A stretch of DNA of 64,000 bases, taken from the NCBI GenBank assembly GCA_947172415.1, contig OX359196.1:1242501-1306500 (forward strand). The letters are read 5' to 3'. Of the stretch, positions 26,101 to 35,202 are shown one piece after another (positions within the stretch are counted from its first letter, which is position 1; the number at the start of each line of letters is the position of its first letter). Source of the DNA: Chondrosia reniformis. Lineage: Eukaryota > Porifera > Demospongiae > Chondrillida > Chondrillidae. The notes below the pieces were generated by a model. It saw only the letters and a list, made by a program, of their open reading frames with translations, was not told the origin of the DNA and did not search any database. A program made the position numbers and the translations under genes.

Positions 26101-26557
26101 AATGTCTACAGTTCAAAGGTCAGATTGAAGATGGCCTCTTTGTCTGATCAACTTGTCTATGTAATAATTATATGTATATACGTACGTACGTTTGTAAATC
26201 TAACCTAGCGGGCTATTTATATACATTAGTATTCTCAATATTAAATATTATTCTAGTCAGAAAGGTGTTTCAGATTTTATTTCAATTCCTTGCATTCCAA
26301 TATATGTTCACACCTACTGATTAGGAGCCATTCTTATAAGTGGATGTGTTTGGTTTTAATTATTCATATGTACATGTATGTCTGTAATGGCTTCATACAG
26401 TCTTTTTTCTGGTGTTCAAAACGCATGTGCCCCTTGTTCCTTGTAGATTCTTGGTGGCTTCCGCCGAGAGGTTGGAGAGGAGAACTGGCAGAGTTTTGTT
26501 AAGCAGTTTCCCCAAGACCTTCTGAATAAATTAGCAGCATCTTATCCCATCCTGTAG
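8152..26557 (+). CDS. TNPO1: Transportin-1 (karyopherin beta-2), PY-NLS nuclear import receptor
   Basis: Twenty-two exons with consistent phase total 2718 nt (905 aa; human is about 898). They are 8152..8256, 8315..8390, 11723..11979, 12602..12735, 13201..13282, 13717..13839, 15404..15522, 15841..15994, 16404..16521, 17016..17168, 17493..17566, 18088..18336, 18561..18635, 18933..19019, 19436..19543, 19987..20145, 20580..20766, 24829..24924, 25005..25080, 25221..25320, 25837..25911 and 26447..26557. The HEAT-repeat solenoid matches transportin from [16 protein letters not shown] to its C-terminus near [17 protein letters not shown]. Exon 9 carries the acidic loop (12 consecutive Asp) that in transportin helps release cargo on RanGTP binding. 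Key stretches include [25 protein letters not shown] and [12 protein letters not shown]. The role is import of PY-NLS cargo such as hnRNPs. A polyadenylation-like AATAAA lies at 26806. Intron 17 hosts two collagen genes on the other strand. Confidence 0.95.
9868..10255. repeat. 11-bp minisatellite (acacctctagt)
   Basis: About 35 tandem copies of an 11-bp unit in TNPO1 intron 2, with a homogenised block of tacgcctctag variants near 10019-10100. It is non-coding in this context. Confidence 0.9.
10775..11223. mobile_element. Mariner-like MITE with about 22-bp inverted termini
   Basis: The left end TACGGTTCATAAAAAAGG is mirrored at the right end by CCTTTTTTATGAACCGTA. Both ends carry TA, consistent with a TA duplication. 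Internal motifs (GTTAACC, GGTAAC) recur in both orientations. No transposase is present. Confidence 0.85.
14797..15141. repeat. 23-bp minisatellite in TNPO1 intron 6
   Basis: About 15 tandem copies of a 23-bp unit of the form attacctgagacaccacttt plus ccc, with scattered single-base variants. Confidence 0.9.
15268..15305 (-). repeat. Hammerhead-core-like repeat (CTGAAGA variant)
   Basis: On the minus strand the motif reads CTGAAGA, then the hairpin AGACCCTCAGGGTC, then AAAACG. It is a member of the dispersed family described under findings. CTGAAGA departs from the CTGATGA core. Confidence 0.5.
15640..15681 (-). repeat. Hammerhead-core-like repeat (CTGAAGA variant)
   Basis: Minus strand: CTGAAGA, hairpin AGACCTCCGGGTC, GAAAC, then a TTCAC/GTGAA hairpin where stem III would be. 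It lies in TNPO1 intron 7. Confidence 0.45.
16865..16972. mobile_element. Short MITE in TNPO1 intron 9
   Basis: About 108 bp bounded by inverted termini ACAGGGTTTCTTTCA and TGAAAGAAACACTGT (one mismatch). The interior is rich in G and C runs. A CAC triplet on both flanks may be the target duplication. Confidence 0.65.
17218..17430 (+). repeat. Dispersed repeat family (CACCATTTT...GCCTATAGGGAA)
   Basis: One of the longest of about six copies. Others are near 12237-12310 and 39066-39210 (same orientation), and 19610-19712, 20366-20415 and 37068-37217 (reverse). Shared landmarks are the CACCATTTT start, GCCTATAGGGA, GAGAGCTTTTGATGAGGATA and GGGCCAGA. Most copies lie in introns or intergenic DNA. 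The element class is unknown. Confidence 0.65.
18425..18460 (-). repeat. Hammerhead-core-like repeat (CTGATGA ... GAAA)
   Basis: Minus strand: GCTGATGA, hairpin AGACCTAGAGGC, GAAA. It keeps the canonical core bases, but I could not find a convincing cleavage strand. It lies in TNPO1 intron 12. Confidence 0.45.
21653..22870 (-). CDS. Membrane-anchored short-chain (spongin C4-like) collagen, copy A
   Basis: Two exons, complement(22648..22870) and complement(21653..22518), join in phase 1 for 1089 nt (362 aa). The N-terminus has a signal-anchor segment (about 7-32; [20 protein letters not shown]). Next come a Thr-rich stalk and a basic VLKKR site that a proprotein convertase could cut. A Gly-X-Y collagen tract of roughly 75 residues follows, with one break around PPAAPG. 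The C-terminal domain of about 175 residues is Cys-rich and opens [20 protein letters not shown]. That collagen plus C-terminal layout is characteristic of sponge short-chain collagen (Ephydatia C4), related to the type IV collagen NC1 module. Its role would be extracellular matrix or basal spongin. It is nested antisense in TNPO1 intron 17, beside a near-identical copy. Confidence 0.85.
23305..24490 (-). CDS. Membrane-anchored short-chain (spongin C4-like) collagen, copy B
   Basis: Two exons, complement(24286..24490) and complement(23305..24152), total 1053 nt (350 aa). The layout is the same as copy A: signal anchor, stalk, VLKKR-type basic site, a slightly shorter Gly-X-Y tract, and a C-terminal Cys-rich domain nearly identical to copy A. 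An inserted base after the stalk makes a TAA before the donor used in copy A. An upstream GTAAAC donor after 24286 keeps phase 1, so the gene is probably intact with a shortened first exon. Copies A and B, including about 220 bp of 5' flank, are a tandem duplication of roughly 1.6 kb. Confidence 0.82.
25485..25525 (-). repeat. Degenerate hammerhead-like repeat
   Basis: Minus strand: AAAGAAGACCTCTAGGGGTAAAA followed by TATCTGAC, a decayed member of the same family. It lies in TNPO1 intron 20. Confidence 0.35.
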
Positions 26558-27627
26558 TATCCTACTTATATGAAGATATTAAGTAAGTCTGCATTGTCTA
26601 AGCATTGTCTTGCATGGTTTTAAGTCTTTGATGCTAGCCTCAACACAATATTTTATTGGAGGGATAATATTAAAGATGCCTTACTTACCCTATCCCTTAT
26701 ATTTAATGCCTATTTGCATTAATTTATATACTGAATATACATACAGTACATGATTTAATTATTTGACTATGAAACTACTGATTCACGTACCTAGCCAACA
26801 ATTTGAATAAAAAAGGAAATGTAAAATTCTTATAGGGCTAGGAATGTCAACAGTTGTTAAATTTTTATTACAATTGTGGATATCCACTTGATCTGTGATA
26901 ATTTTGCTGTATTTGTGGAGAAAATGTTAAAGTGTATCTCTCTCTTTCTCTCTTTAGGGCAATTATTTGTTCTATGTACGTATATTTGTCCAGCTGAGAT
27001 CTTCCATGTGATTCATCTAGGCCGTGTACAAGAGCAGCTAACACTTGTTCTAGGCAGTTTTGTATCAAATGTGTATTAGCGCTGTCCGTCATAGGCACCA
27101 TAGACTAGGCCAACATATAGAAGGATGCCAGGGTAGGATAGGCACTGCGTTTTCTTTTTCCTTTTGAAGATATTTCTTTCATAATACAATGTGGAGTACC
27201 ATAGGGCTGACAGAATCATAAGTCTAACACTTCATTTTTTCACTCTCTCTCAGAGTTCATGAATTTATTTGTAATTTAATTTTTGTCCCTGGCCAAACTG
27301 TCTTTTTGAGTGTAATATATTTGTCTGTTTAGTATAGTATCATGCTCTTTGTTATTTTATGTGTGTGTGTGTAGTATTTATTGTTTTTTTTGTTGCTCAT
27401 TGTACTGAATGAGACTATCATTATGACAATTATATCAGAGTTAATGATAACTTTCATTTATAGTGAGCATTCAAATTCTTTAAAGATTGTGTGTATTACT
27501 AAAATGTATTTGTAAACTTTTTCAGAGAAAATTACGTATATGCTCGCGCCTTGTGGCTCAACTTGCGAAATCCGAAGCGTCTAGCCTATTCATTAGACCC
27601 TCTTTCCCCGACTCGTGATGTAATCAC
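26558..27627. other. Intergenic: TNPO1 3' region and amine-oxidase upstream region
   Basis: Contains the presumed TNPO1 3' UTR (AATAAA at 26806) and a (ct)n run near 26935-26957. No supported exon was seen. Confidence 0.5.
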
Positions 27628-29082
27628 ATGAAAATGGAGCCTCGTAAAGTAAAGCGTGTGGTCGTTATTGGAGCTGGAATGGCGGGTTTGGCCGCTGCCA
27701 GTATATTACACTCAAAGTTCAACGTCTCGTTATCCCTGCTAGAAGCGACTGATAGGCTGGGAGGTCGATGTAGCAGTGAGGGCATATCAGATTTCAACGT
27801 GGAATTAGGCGCAGGCTTTTTCCATGGTGCCAAGGGTAACGTCATTTACGAGATGGCCTGCCGACTTGGACTCGCCTCGGAGCCAGCAAGAGAGATTCCT
27901 GAGGAGAACATTAAGTACTACCTGAGCAATGGCCGTGTTTTAGACCCTACAGTAAGCGTTCTTGGAGAGTGTAGTGACGCGTTTGATGAGGTTCTGTCGC
28001 AGTTGAAAACACCCGAATGGACTTGTCGAAATGGTGACCTCCGCGAATACATCAAAGATGGATTTTACCGATGGGCTGAATCAGGTAAAGGATTTACTTT
28101 TGAAGAAAAGTCACTAGTTGATAGCATATTCCATATGTTGCTATGCAATGAGGGTGCATCTGAGGGAGCCAGTCTGTGCCGTGGTGTAGGGATATCAAGC
28201 TGCAGGGACTATGATGTTCCAGAAGGACCTCTTGAACACTGCTTTATGCCTCCACATTGTTACAAGGATATCGTTGATAAAATCAGTACAAATATTCCCA
28301 AAAACTGCATCCATTTTAACACAGTAGTTTCCCAAATAAAATGGACCCCTTCTTCATTGGAAGATGGGAATGAGACTTCTTGTCCAACTGGTCCACCTGT
28401 TGAAGTTGTGACCTCCAAGGGGTCTTATTACGCTGATCATGTTATTCTTACTGTACCACTTGGAGTACTGAAAAAGTGTGGGAGTGACCTGTTTTCTCCG
28501 CCTCTCCCCAAAGACAAACAGCTGGCCATCCAAAAAATCGGGAATGGTTTATTAGATAAAGTTATATTGGAATTTGATGAACCGCTTATTCAAGATGATA
28601 CAGAACTCACTTTCCTGCTCTGGACTCGAGAGGACCTTGAATCTTACTCCTTAATAAGGGAATATCCCTGGCTTAGCTCCTTCTATGTCTTAATGAAGAT
28701 CCCCGGTTCCAACATTTACTACATTTGGTTTGCAGGAAAAGATGCAGAAATGATCTCTCAATTACCTTCAGAGCTAGTCTCCCAACTACTCTTGAAAGTT
28801 CTTGAGGACAAATTTTTCAAGTTTAGCATTCCCCAGCCAAGGAAGGTTATTAAAACAAACTGGTCACAGAAGCCATTTTGTGGGAGCTACTCATTCAGTT
28901 CTCCTGTGTCTAGTGGTAAGGAGAGAGAGGTATTGGGACAGCCTTTAGATGGAAGTACACCTCTACAGGTTCTGTTTGCCGGAGAGGCTACTAACTTGAT
29001 TCATTTTGCTACCGTTAATGGAGCCTACGAGTCAGGACTAAGAGAATCAACACGGATCATAGAGTCTGGTTTAATCACTTGA
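27628..29082 (+). CDS. FAD-dependent amine oxidase (polyamine/spermine oxidase-like), intronless
   Basis: A single-exon ORF of 484 aa. The N-terminal dinucleotide-binding fold is VVVIGAGMAGLAAA (Gly15, Gly17, Gly20). It is followed by LLEATDRLGGRC (acidic Glu39 for the ribose) and an ELGAGFFHG motif corresponding to the GA-WxHG region of polyamine oxidases. The C-terminal FAD motif is LFAGEATN, then TVNGAYESGLRE. Length matches SMOX/PAOX enzymes, which oxidise spermine or N1-acetylpolyamines to the shorter polyamine, an aldehyde and H2O2. The C-terminus (GLIT) is not a peroxisomal PTS1, so a cytosolic location is more likely. Two in-frame ATGs lie two codons apart (27628, 27634). Which polyamine is used cannot be told. 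The lack of introns in an intron-rich region suggests an old retrocopy or intron loss. Confidence 0.85.
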   Translation: MKMEPRKVKRVVVIGAGMAGLAAASILHSKFNVSLSLLEATDRLGGRCSSEGISDFNVELGAGFFHGAKGNVIYEMACRLGLASEPAREIPEENIKYYLSNGRVLDPTVSVLGECSDAFDEVLSQLKTPEWTCRNGDLREYIKDGFYRWAESGKGFTFEEKSLVDSIFHMLLCNEGASEGASLCRGVGISSCRDYDVPEGPLEHCFMPPHCYKDIVDKISTNIPKNCIHFNTVVSQIKWTPSSLEDGNETSCPTGPPVEVVTSKGSYYADHVILTVPLGVLKKCGSDLFSPPLPKDKQLAIQKIGNGLLDKVILEFDEPLIQDDTELTFLLWTREDLESYSLIREYPWLSSFYVLMKIPGSNIYYIWFAGKDAEMISQLPSELVSQLLLKVLEDKFFKFSIPQPRKVIKTNWSQKPFCGSYSFSSPVSSGKEREVLGQPLDGSTPLQVLFAGEATNLIHFATVNGAYESGLRESTRIIESGLIT

Positions 29083-29428
29083 ATTAGAATTGCGTAACAT
29101 ATTTGATTAACTATATAAGAAGTATCTCCTATTTGTACTCTCTCTCGAATGTGATATGAAGTCATTGTAGTTTTTTTATTAGTCTTCATGCTATTCCACT
29201 AAATTTTACGTTAAGGAACATACCAGCGCATCACATTCCATTCCTAAACACTTCAACAATTTGCTTTCAAGCAATGTTAACAGAATATGTTCACTGCTTA
29301 AAATTGGAATTGATTTATACAACTTGGAAAAATCACTTCCGTTCTGGTGTACAGATAAAAACGTTTGTAGCACGTAAACGCACATCTGGGCAACGCCCTA
29401 TCTGGGGGGAGGCTAGCGGCTAGAAGAA
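29083..29428. other. Intergenic spacer before the MITE
   Basis: No exon, promoter motif or repeat was recognised between the amine oxidase stop and the MITE at 29434. Confidence 0.4.
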
Positions 29429-29433
29429 AATAT

Positions 29434-29784
29434 CAGGCCCGTAGCCAGGGGGGGGGGGGGGGTTCGAGGGGTACGAACGAACCCCCTAAAATTCCTGTTC
29501 AGAAGTTTATCATTTAAATGAATGATAGTTACTTTTAGCTACATAGGAAACCAACCTTCTATATCACACAGTCCTACTATTTCCCCCTGATGTGAGTGGC
29601 GAATGAATTATGCCACTGGAAGATCGCAGCTTTGCTGCTTAGCTGGGAATGGTCTCTGACTCTCGCGTATACGTACGTAAAAGGTCCCTTCTAACGGTAG
29701 CGTGCGTTGCGTAAAAATGGCGGAAGCTTTCAATACAGATCAATTTTTAGAACCTCCCTACTGAGAAGGCTGGCTACGGGCCTG
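29434..29784. mobile_element. MITE with CAGGCCCGTAGCCAG termini immediately upstream of the BTB gene
   Basis: A 351-bp element with 15-bp perfect inverted termini (CAGGCCCGTAGCCAG left, CTGGCTACGGGCCTG right). It is flanked by a direct AATAT (29429-29433 and 29785-29789). It contains a long G run and GGTACGAACGAACCCCC. No transposase is present. Confidence 0.85.
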
Positions 29785-29790
29785 AATATT

Positions 29791-31155
29791 ATGCAGTCAA
29801 TAAACCTTCCTGACCATTTGCAGCTACCACCCCAAAAGGTGTATGGCTGTCTGAGGGAAAATTACACCGAAGATAACTCAGATATCACGTTTATCGATCA
29901 AGAATCCAAGCGAACCATTGCAGCGCACAAATCAGTTCTCTCCGTTGTTTCTAACGTCTTCTTTAAAATGTTTCAGGGAGATTGGAAAGAAAAAAACAGC
30001 AATGTAATGCCTATACCAGATGAATATTCTTTCGAGGTGTTCTCCACTGCAATGAGCTTTCTCTACGGTGACGTGGCCACCCTACTTTCTCCGGAAGATG
30101 CAATTGGGCTCTTCAAAATTGCACACTTTTATAACCTTTTAGGTCTAAAGGAATCACTTGCAGACCTCGTTACAATTTGGCAAAAGTCGAAGATAAATAT
30201 GGACTCTGTCGTCATTTCCCTGTGTACTATATGTGGGTACGAAGCATCCACATTATGCAAAAATGCTGTTTTCCAAGCCTCGCTCAGTTACATTGTAAGC
30301 AGACTTGATGACATTAAGGAGTTGCAGGATTTCCTTCTCCTACCAATTGATGCAGTGTTTGAGATAGTTAAGAGTGAAGATGTTTCAATTTCAGAGATTG
30401 ACCTCTTTGAACTTTTGCAGAAATGGGTGAAACGAAACAATGATAGGGGCGACGGTGTTAGCACTGAGCAGATTATGGAACTGTATGATTACCTTCGTTA
30501 TGGTACTATGTCAAAGGAGGATTTGTTATATAAGGTCGCGGGAGAGAGGTACAAACCTAGCCAAGCATTTGCTGTGGCATTGCAACAGCACCAAAAGTTC
30601 TGTTCAATTACAATAAAAAGTAATTTCAGGCACTTCCTTGTTCGCAAAGCCCAGGCCATTTCTTTCAGGCCTCCCTTCTTCCCCTTAAAAAATTATTCAA
30701 GTCCCAGGTCATTCGAAAAGATTCTCTTGCCTGCTCCACCTTTTCCCGAATTAGATTTAAGAAATGGTGTTGCCGTTGTGTACGAGGGATACCAACCTGT
30801 TAGTTACACCATTGATAACAGTGGAGAAGATGAAAGGATGCAAGATGGTCAATTTAATATTGCCATTAATATTGATTCCTTGGTTGACCAATCAACACAT
30901 ACTCTGAATGCCAGCACTCATATTAAAGGAAACCCTGGATGTGTTTCAGTTAAGTTATCCCTTTCACCCAACAAGATAGTATCTGTAACACCATTAAAGA
31001 TGGAAAAAGCTAGACATGGCTCAGATAATTACTTATTGCTTCAACAAGAGAAAAATATTGATGTAGAGCTACCTTGGATAGTACTAATTACTAGGAATTA
31101 TAATAGCTTATTTAGTTTAAAGAAGTCTCAGACTGTTAGAAGATTAAAGATATAA
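29791..31155 (+). CDS. BTB/POZ-BACK domain protein, intronless
   Basis: The first ATG in frame is at 29791 (454 aa). The open frame runs further upstream only through MITE sequence from a TTG. A BTB/POZ domain spans about residues 25-135 (SDITFIDQESKRTIAAHKSVL, VFFKMFQGDW, AMSFLYGD). A BACK-like helical region follows (about 140-250; FELLQKWVKRNN). The last 180 residues match nothing I recognise, and no Kelch or PHR repeats are evident. BTB-BACK proteins usually act as Cullin-3 substrate adaptors. The ATG lies two bases beyond the MITE target duplication, so the promoter and 5' UTR are probably MITE-derived, and some original N-terminus may be lost. A 15-codon upstream ORF (MAEAFNTDQFLEPPY) also lies in the MITE at 29716. 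Confidence 0.8.
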   Translation: MQSINLPDHLQLPPQKVYGCLRENYTEDNSDITFIDQESKRTIAAHKSVLSVVSNVFFKMFQGDWKEKNSNVMPIPDEYSFEVFSTAMSFLYGDVATLLSPEDAIGLFKIAHFYNLLGLKESLADLVTIWQKSKINMDSVVISLCTICGYEASTLCKNAVFQASLSYIVSRLDDIKELQDFLLLPIDAVFEIVKSEDVSISEIDLFELLQKWVKRNNDRGDGVSTEQIMELYDYLRYGTMSKEDLLYKVAGERYKPSQAFAVALQQHQKFCSITIKSNFRHFLVRKAQAISFRPPFFPLKNYSSPRSFEKILLPAPPFPELDLRNGVAVVYEGYQPVSYTIDNSGEDERMQDGQFNIAINIDSLVDQSTHTLNASTHIKGNPGCVSVKLSLSPNKIVSVTPLKMEKARHGSDNYLLLQQEKNIDVELPWIVLITRNYNSLFSLKKSQTVRRLKI

Positions 31156-32920
31156 CATTGCTTCTATATAGTAATATCTTACATTCTTAAGTTCTTCATT
31201 ATAATTTAAAGCTACTGTATACATTTGAATGCAATAATGCATTATTAAGAATTTATTGAATGAAGTTTTCTGCTGCATGTCAAGTAGTTTGGCTATATAA
31301 AATATACATGTATCCAATTCATATAGATGAATAATCTATCCAGCACATCTTTAGTAATTCTTCATTCACTCATATTCTGTGGCATGAGGCTATTATATAT
31401 ACTTACAAAATCAGTTAATTTCTTTTGTTATAAAATATTAATACATGTATTTTACTATATACATACTATATACACCCCCATCAAGTTTGACTACATTGAC
31501 ATTCAGGGTTCTATCAATGCAAATTTTGGGGGGGGGGGGGAAAGAAGGTATTAAGGAAAGCGTGGAAGGAAGGGGGTCTGGGGGCATGCCCCCCCAGGAA
31601 AATTTAGGATTTTATGCCCTCTGAGATTGATTCTGATATGATCTGAGAGGTAAAAATCACATGACGTCGCACACGATCACGTTAACCATGATGTTTTTCA
31701 TGCACTCATTTTGTCAGCAATTACGTGTATGATATAATTAATTCAGAGATAGGTATATGTAGTCTTATTCAGGAGTGTGATAAACTCTATAGCTAGACAC
31801 AGAACAAAACAGTGCAACAATAATGGTTTATAAAGGTAATCTATACACTTCCTAGCTATACTACATATATAGTAGCTATGTGATAACCTTTTCTATGTCA
31901 TTTTTAAATTGCAGTTGGGAAGAGATTTTTTTTGGGGGGGGGGGGGGATCGAAGCTGGAGTGTTTGGGGGAGAAGAAATTTCCCCTGAACCCTAGTAGAT
32001 TGAACCCTGACTCGTTGAACTTAATTTTTTTGAATACTCTTAACATTCCATTTTTATTTAATATCTGTATAGTGCTGCATGGAGCTGTGAGGCTCTAGTG
32101 CATGGGCCTGCACATGATGCACTTTAATAATAATAATTATAATAAATTATATATATAATATACTACACAGGATCAAATGTCAGGTTTCATAAGGCATGAA
32201 ACCTATATTTGAAACTCTTTGAACAAAACCAGGTTACAAAAGGTAATAGTATGTATAAAACTCAGAAAGGGGGCTGTTAAAATTTGAAACCCATGAAATT
32301 AATCTATTAGTACATATTTGAGCATGTTTTGAAACCTGGCTGTTCAAGAAGTTTCAAATAGGTTTCATGCCATATGCCACAAGGGACATAAAGGCAGGGG
32401 CCTTTAATTTATTTCATGAACAATGTCCTTTGTGTGCAAGTTACCAAATTGTCTCTCACCCTGTTGTTTATGTGAATGCATGAGAGCAACCAATGGTACT
32501 CCTAGCTCACACTCAAGGCAAGTCAAATCTGCGGTGATTATTGGCTGAGACCCCCTGCATGAGACTGGAATTTTTGCTGATAATAGCATGCAGATGCATC
32601 ATCTTCAGTCTATACTAAGGTGTGAAAAGGTAATTGGAAGGCCATGCGTTTAACCTTATGTGATCTGTAGAGACTACTACTCTGTATGCAGCAGTTGAGA
32701 ATTTCAGTGTGGCTAAAGTCTTGTAGCGTTTAATATATATACCTGTAATGGGAGGCGAAAATGTTCAGCATATGCACTTGGCTGGTCTGGCACAATAAGC
32801 TTCAGTGATCATTAGTTATAATTATTTATTATTTCATGAAATTAACTTCTATATATGTATGTACGTATATACCATTAATTTCCATATATACATGTAAGTA
32901 TCATCAAGTATATATGCAGT
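31156..32920. other. Intergenic with transposon-like G-rich sequence
   Basis: 31504-32009 has loosely matching ends (CAGGGTTCTATC and GATTGAACCCTG) plus G-runs, like a decayed MITE, but no target duplication. 32160-32370 contains short inverted pieces (GGTTTCAT / ATGAAACC). No exon was recognised. Confidence 0.4.
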
Positions 32921-32925
32921 TATGC

Positions 32926-33211
32926 TATGTCATTTGCTTCAACCTCTCAGCTAGGTCTACTTGATCCATATGTGATAATGCTCAATCACAGTGGACCACT
33001 CTCTTGGCTTGTCTCCAGTGCCTCTCTCTTCCTTGAGCCACCTGCTGAGAACATCTTTGCATGCTTCATCACATCGTTTCTTTTTGTTATCAATGTTAAC
33101 CTTATCAAGCACAGCTTGTTCTACTCCAAGATACAAACCAAGTTCCTGCCATATAGATGCAACTTGATGAACTAAATCAGAATACTTGGGATCTTGTAAT
33201 AATTCTATAGA
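32926..33211 (-). pseudogene. Orphan Death-domain exon, frameshifted copy
   Basis: Nearly identical to the Death-domain exon at 37530-37810, including its acceptor (ctatag) and stop. One T is missing at about 32981 relative to the other copy, which breaks the frame. It sits in a roughly 670-bp duplicated block that also includes the downstream hammerhead-like element. No partner exons are visible nearby. Confidence 0.75.
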
Positions 33212-33299
33212 ATTAAGAAATCAGCTATATACGTACGTACGTATATGTATGTGCATAATAGAATAAGGATTTCTTCTAATTGCGTTGAACTTATCTTTT

Positions 33300-33425
33300 A
33301 TGTAGATGGTACATCTTTTGATTCTTTGAGTGTCTAAAAATCGCTGATGAAGACCCCCAGGGTCGAAATGTTCGACCAAAAGATTTATCAAGCCAAATTA
33401 CATTTTAGACGTTCAAATAACGGCA
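33300..33425 (+). repeat. Foldback/hammerhead-like element, degenerate copy
   Basis: Contains GCTGATGA, hairpin GACCCCCAGGGTC, GAAA, and outer arms GTCTAAAA / TTTTAGAC. Stem III and the inner part of stem I are poorly paired. The right end runs into the upstream part of the fucosyltransferase-like frame. Confidence 0.55.
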
Positions 33426-33493
33426 ACGTAAAAATTTGTAATGTTCGTCATATTTTTGTCGGATTAACCGGTTGTTACACCAAAATCTTCAGA

Positions 33494-35029
33494 ATGAAAA
33501 AGACAATTACGTATACCTTTGTCGTTATATTTGGAGTAGGACTAATCATATTAGGCCTACAACTTGTTAACGGAAGAGTGAAGAGTAACCTTCGTGTATC
33601 ATATAACCTATACAATCACAGAACAGGACCGCATCAGTCCAACAGTCAGAGCTCCGAGGCTCCATCTGAACGCCATTTCCCAACTGCACACAGTAAATCG
33701 GCAAACCTACCTGAAAATGCTAGTCTGACAGACGAAAAGAATACGGATACACCGGTCTATAATGGACATAGGAACATTTGTGAAATCCTCTTGAACGAAA
33801 GCGGGTCGGATTACAGTAGCGATTACCTAGAGGACTGCGTACGCCTGGTGGACAGTCATCCTCGTCTCTATGAGTTCTTAATTAAAACTAAGCAATACAT
33901 TGGATGGCACAAAAAACGAGTTGAGGAGTTAAGCAAATCTAAAAGGGGAATCTCTGACGAGCGAACACTTGTGGGAACGTGTCTAAATCCGAAATGTGGA
34001 GGTTATGGGACCCAAATGTTCTCTCTGGGTTTTGCTTTTGTACTGGCAGTCGCGACTGAACGATTACTTCTCCTTAAGTGGCCAGAAAGTCCAGCACTAC
34101 GCAGCCAACTGCAAGACGTAAGACTAGATATATTTAGTCCAACGACATTTGATTGGTCCGCTTTTGATAATGACATTCATATCGACAAAGTTCCAACTTC
34201 TAAAACTGATGATCTTTGCTCTGAGGCGCTAAGCCCAAACAAGAAAACTGTTATATATGACATTTGACATTTTAGGAAATCCAAAAGAGACGATTGTGCA
34301 AGACGCTTGGGTTACAGTGCTGATGTAGGAACTTTGAATGTTGCCCAAATTTGGAATACCACATCTGGGGTTAATTTCAACGTCTTTCCATTATTTATTC
34401 TTATACGAATGCTGTTTAAATTTGGGGAACCCGTTAGAAAGGTAGAAAGGAAGTTTTGGGAATTGCAAGGTCTGAAAGAAAATGTAGAGTATGCTGCCGT
34501 TCACATCAGAACAGGTGTATTTGATTCTGGCATTAATGAAACACTTTCTGCAAAATTAGATAGGTTTCTTTCCACAAAGGATGAGTGGCAGGAACAAATT
34601 GAATGTGCTCTTAAGATTAAGGAGGAAAGGCATATAGATGCACCACTATTTGTGGCATCTGACTCAGCAGACTGCAAAAATTGGGCCAAAGAGACATACA
34701 AAGATAAAATCATCACCTTGGATGTAATTCCAAAACATGTAGTAAAGGACAAATATAAGAGAAGGGAAAAAACACCTGAAGAGTACAAACAAGAAATAGT
34801 AATGAATGTTGCAGATTTAGCTTTAATGGCTCATGCTCAGTTGTTCTTTCCATCATCCAGTAGTTCTTTTTCAAGACCTTCTTCCTACCTTGGGGATCTT
34901 TCAAGCAAACAAATGTACCGAATCTACTTTTTGAATTATTATAATACATATATACATGATACAAGATTGTGCGTCTTTATGGTATATGTATGCAGGATAA
35001 AAATTCATTTAATTATTATTAAACATTAA
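33494..35029 (+). pseudogene. Golgi-type fucosyltransferase-like ORF interrupted by one in-frame TGA
   Basis: The ATG at 33494 begins a type II anchor (about 1-25; TYTFVVIFGVGLIILGLQL). The earlier ATG at 33347 lies inside the hammerhead-like repeat and is unlikely. The lumenal part contains GTCLNPKCGGYGTQMFSLGF, then AVATERLLLLKWPESP, resembling the G-L/Y-G-N/T-x-M nucleotide-sugar region of GT37-like fucosyltransferases. AAVHIRTG later resembles the GDP-fucose HxRxG motif. A TGA at 34265 separates two open stretches in the same frame; reading continues for about 250 codons. No intron with GT-AG ends and length divisible by three removes it. So it is a recent pseudogene, a readthrough gene, a polymorphism or a sequencing error. 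The true 3' end may lie before 35029, since the last 40 residues look non-coding. Confidence 0.6.
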
Positions 35030-35202
35030 AAATATCAATTCATAAATACTTCAAAATATTAATAATGGTTGATCCTATTCAATGAAATATCGTAGCTTAG
35101 TATATACAAAGATTATAAAAGACATATCCACATGACCCATGCATATTATATTAAAATACTTTTACCTCAGATAGATTTAGAATACATACAGTCAATTAAA
35201 TG

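Noticed and set aside
31504-32009. Possible 506-bp MITE
   Set aside because: Ends match only loosely (CAGGGTTCTATC / GATTGAACCCTG) and no target duplication is visible.
33347-33493. Upstream extension of the fucosyltransferase-like ORF
   Set aside because: The first 49 codons lie in the hammerhead-like repeat. A typical type II anchor starts at the ATG at 33494.
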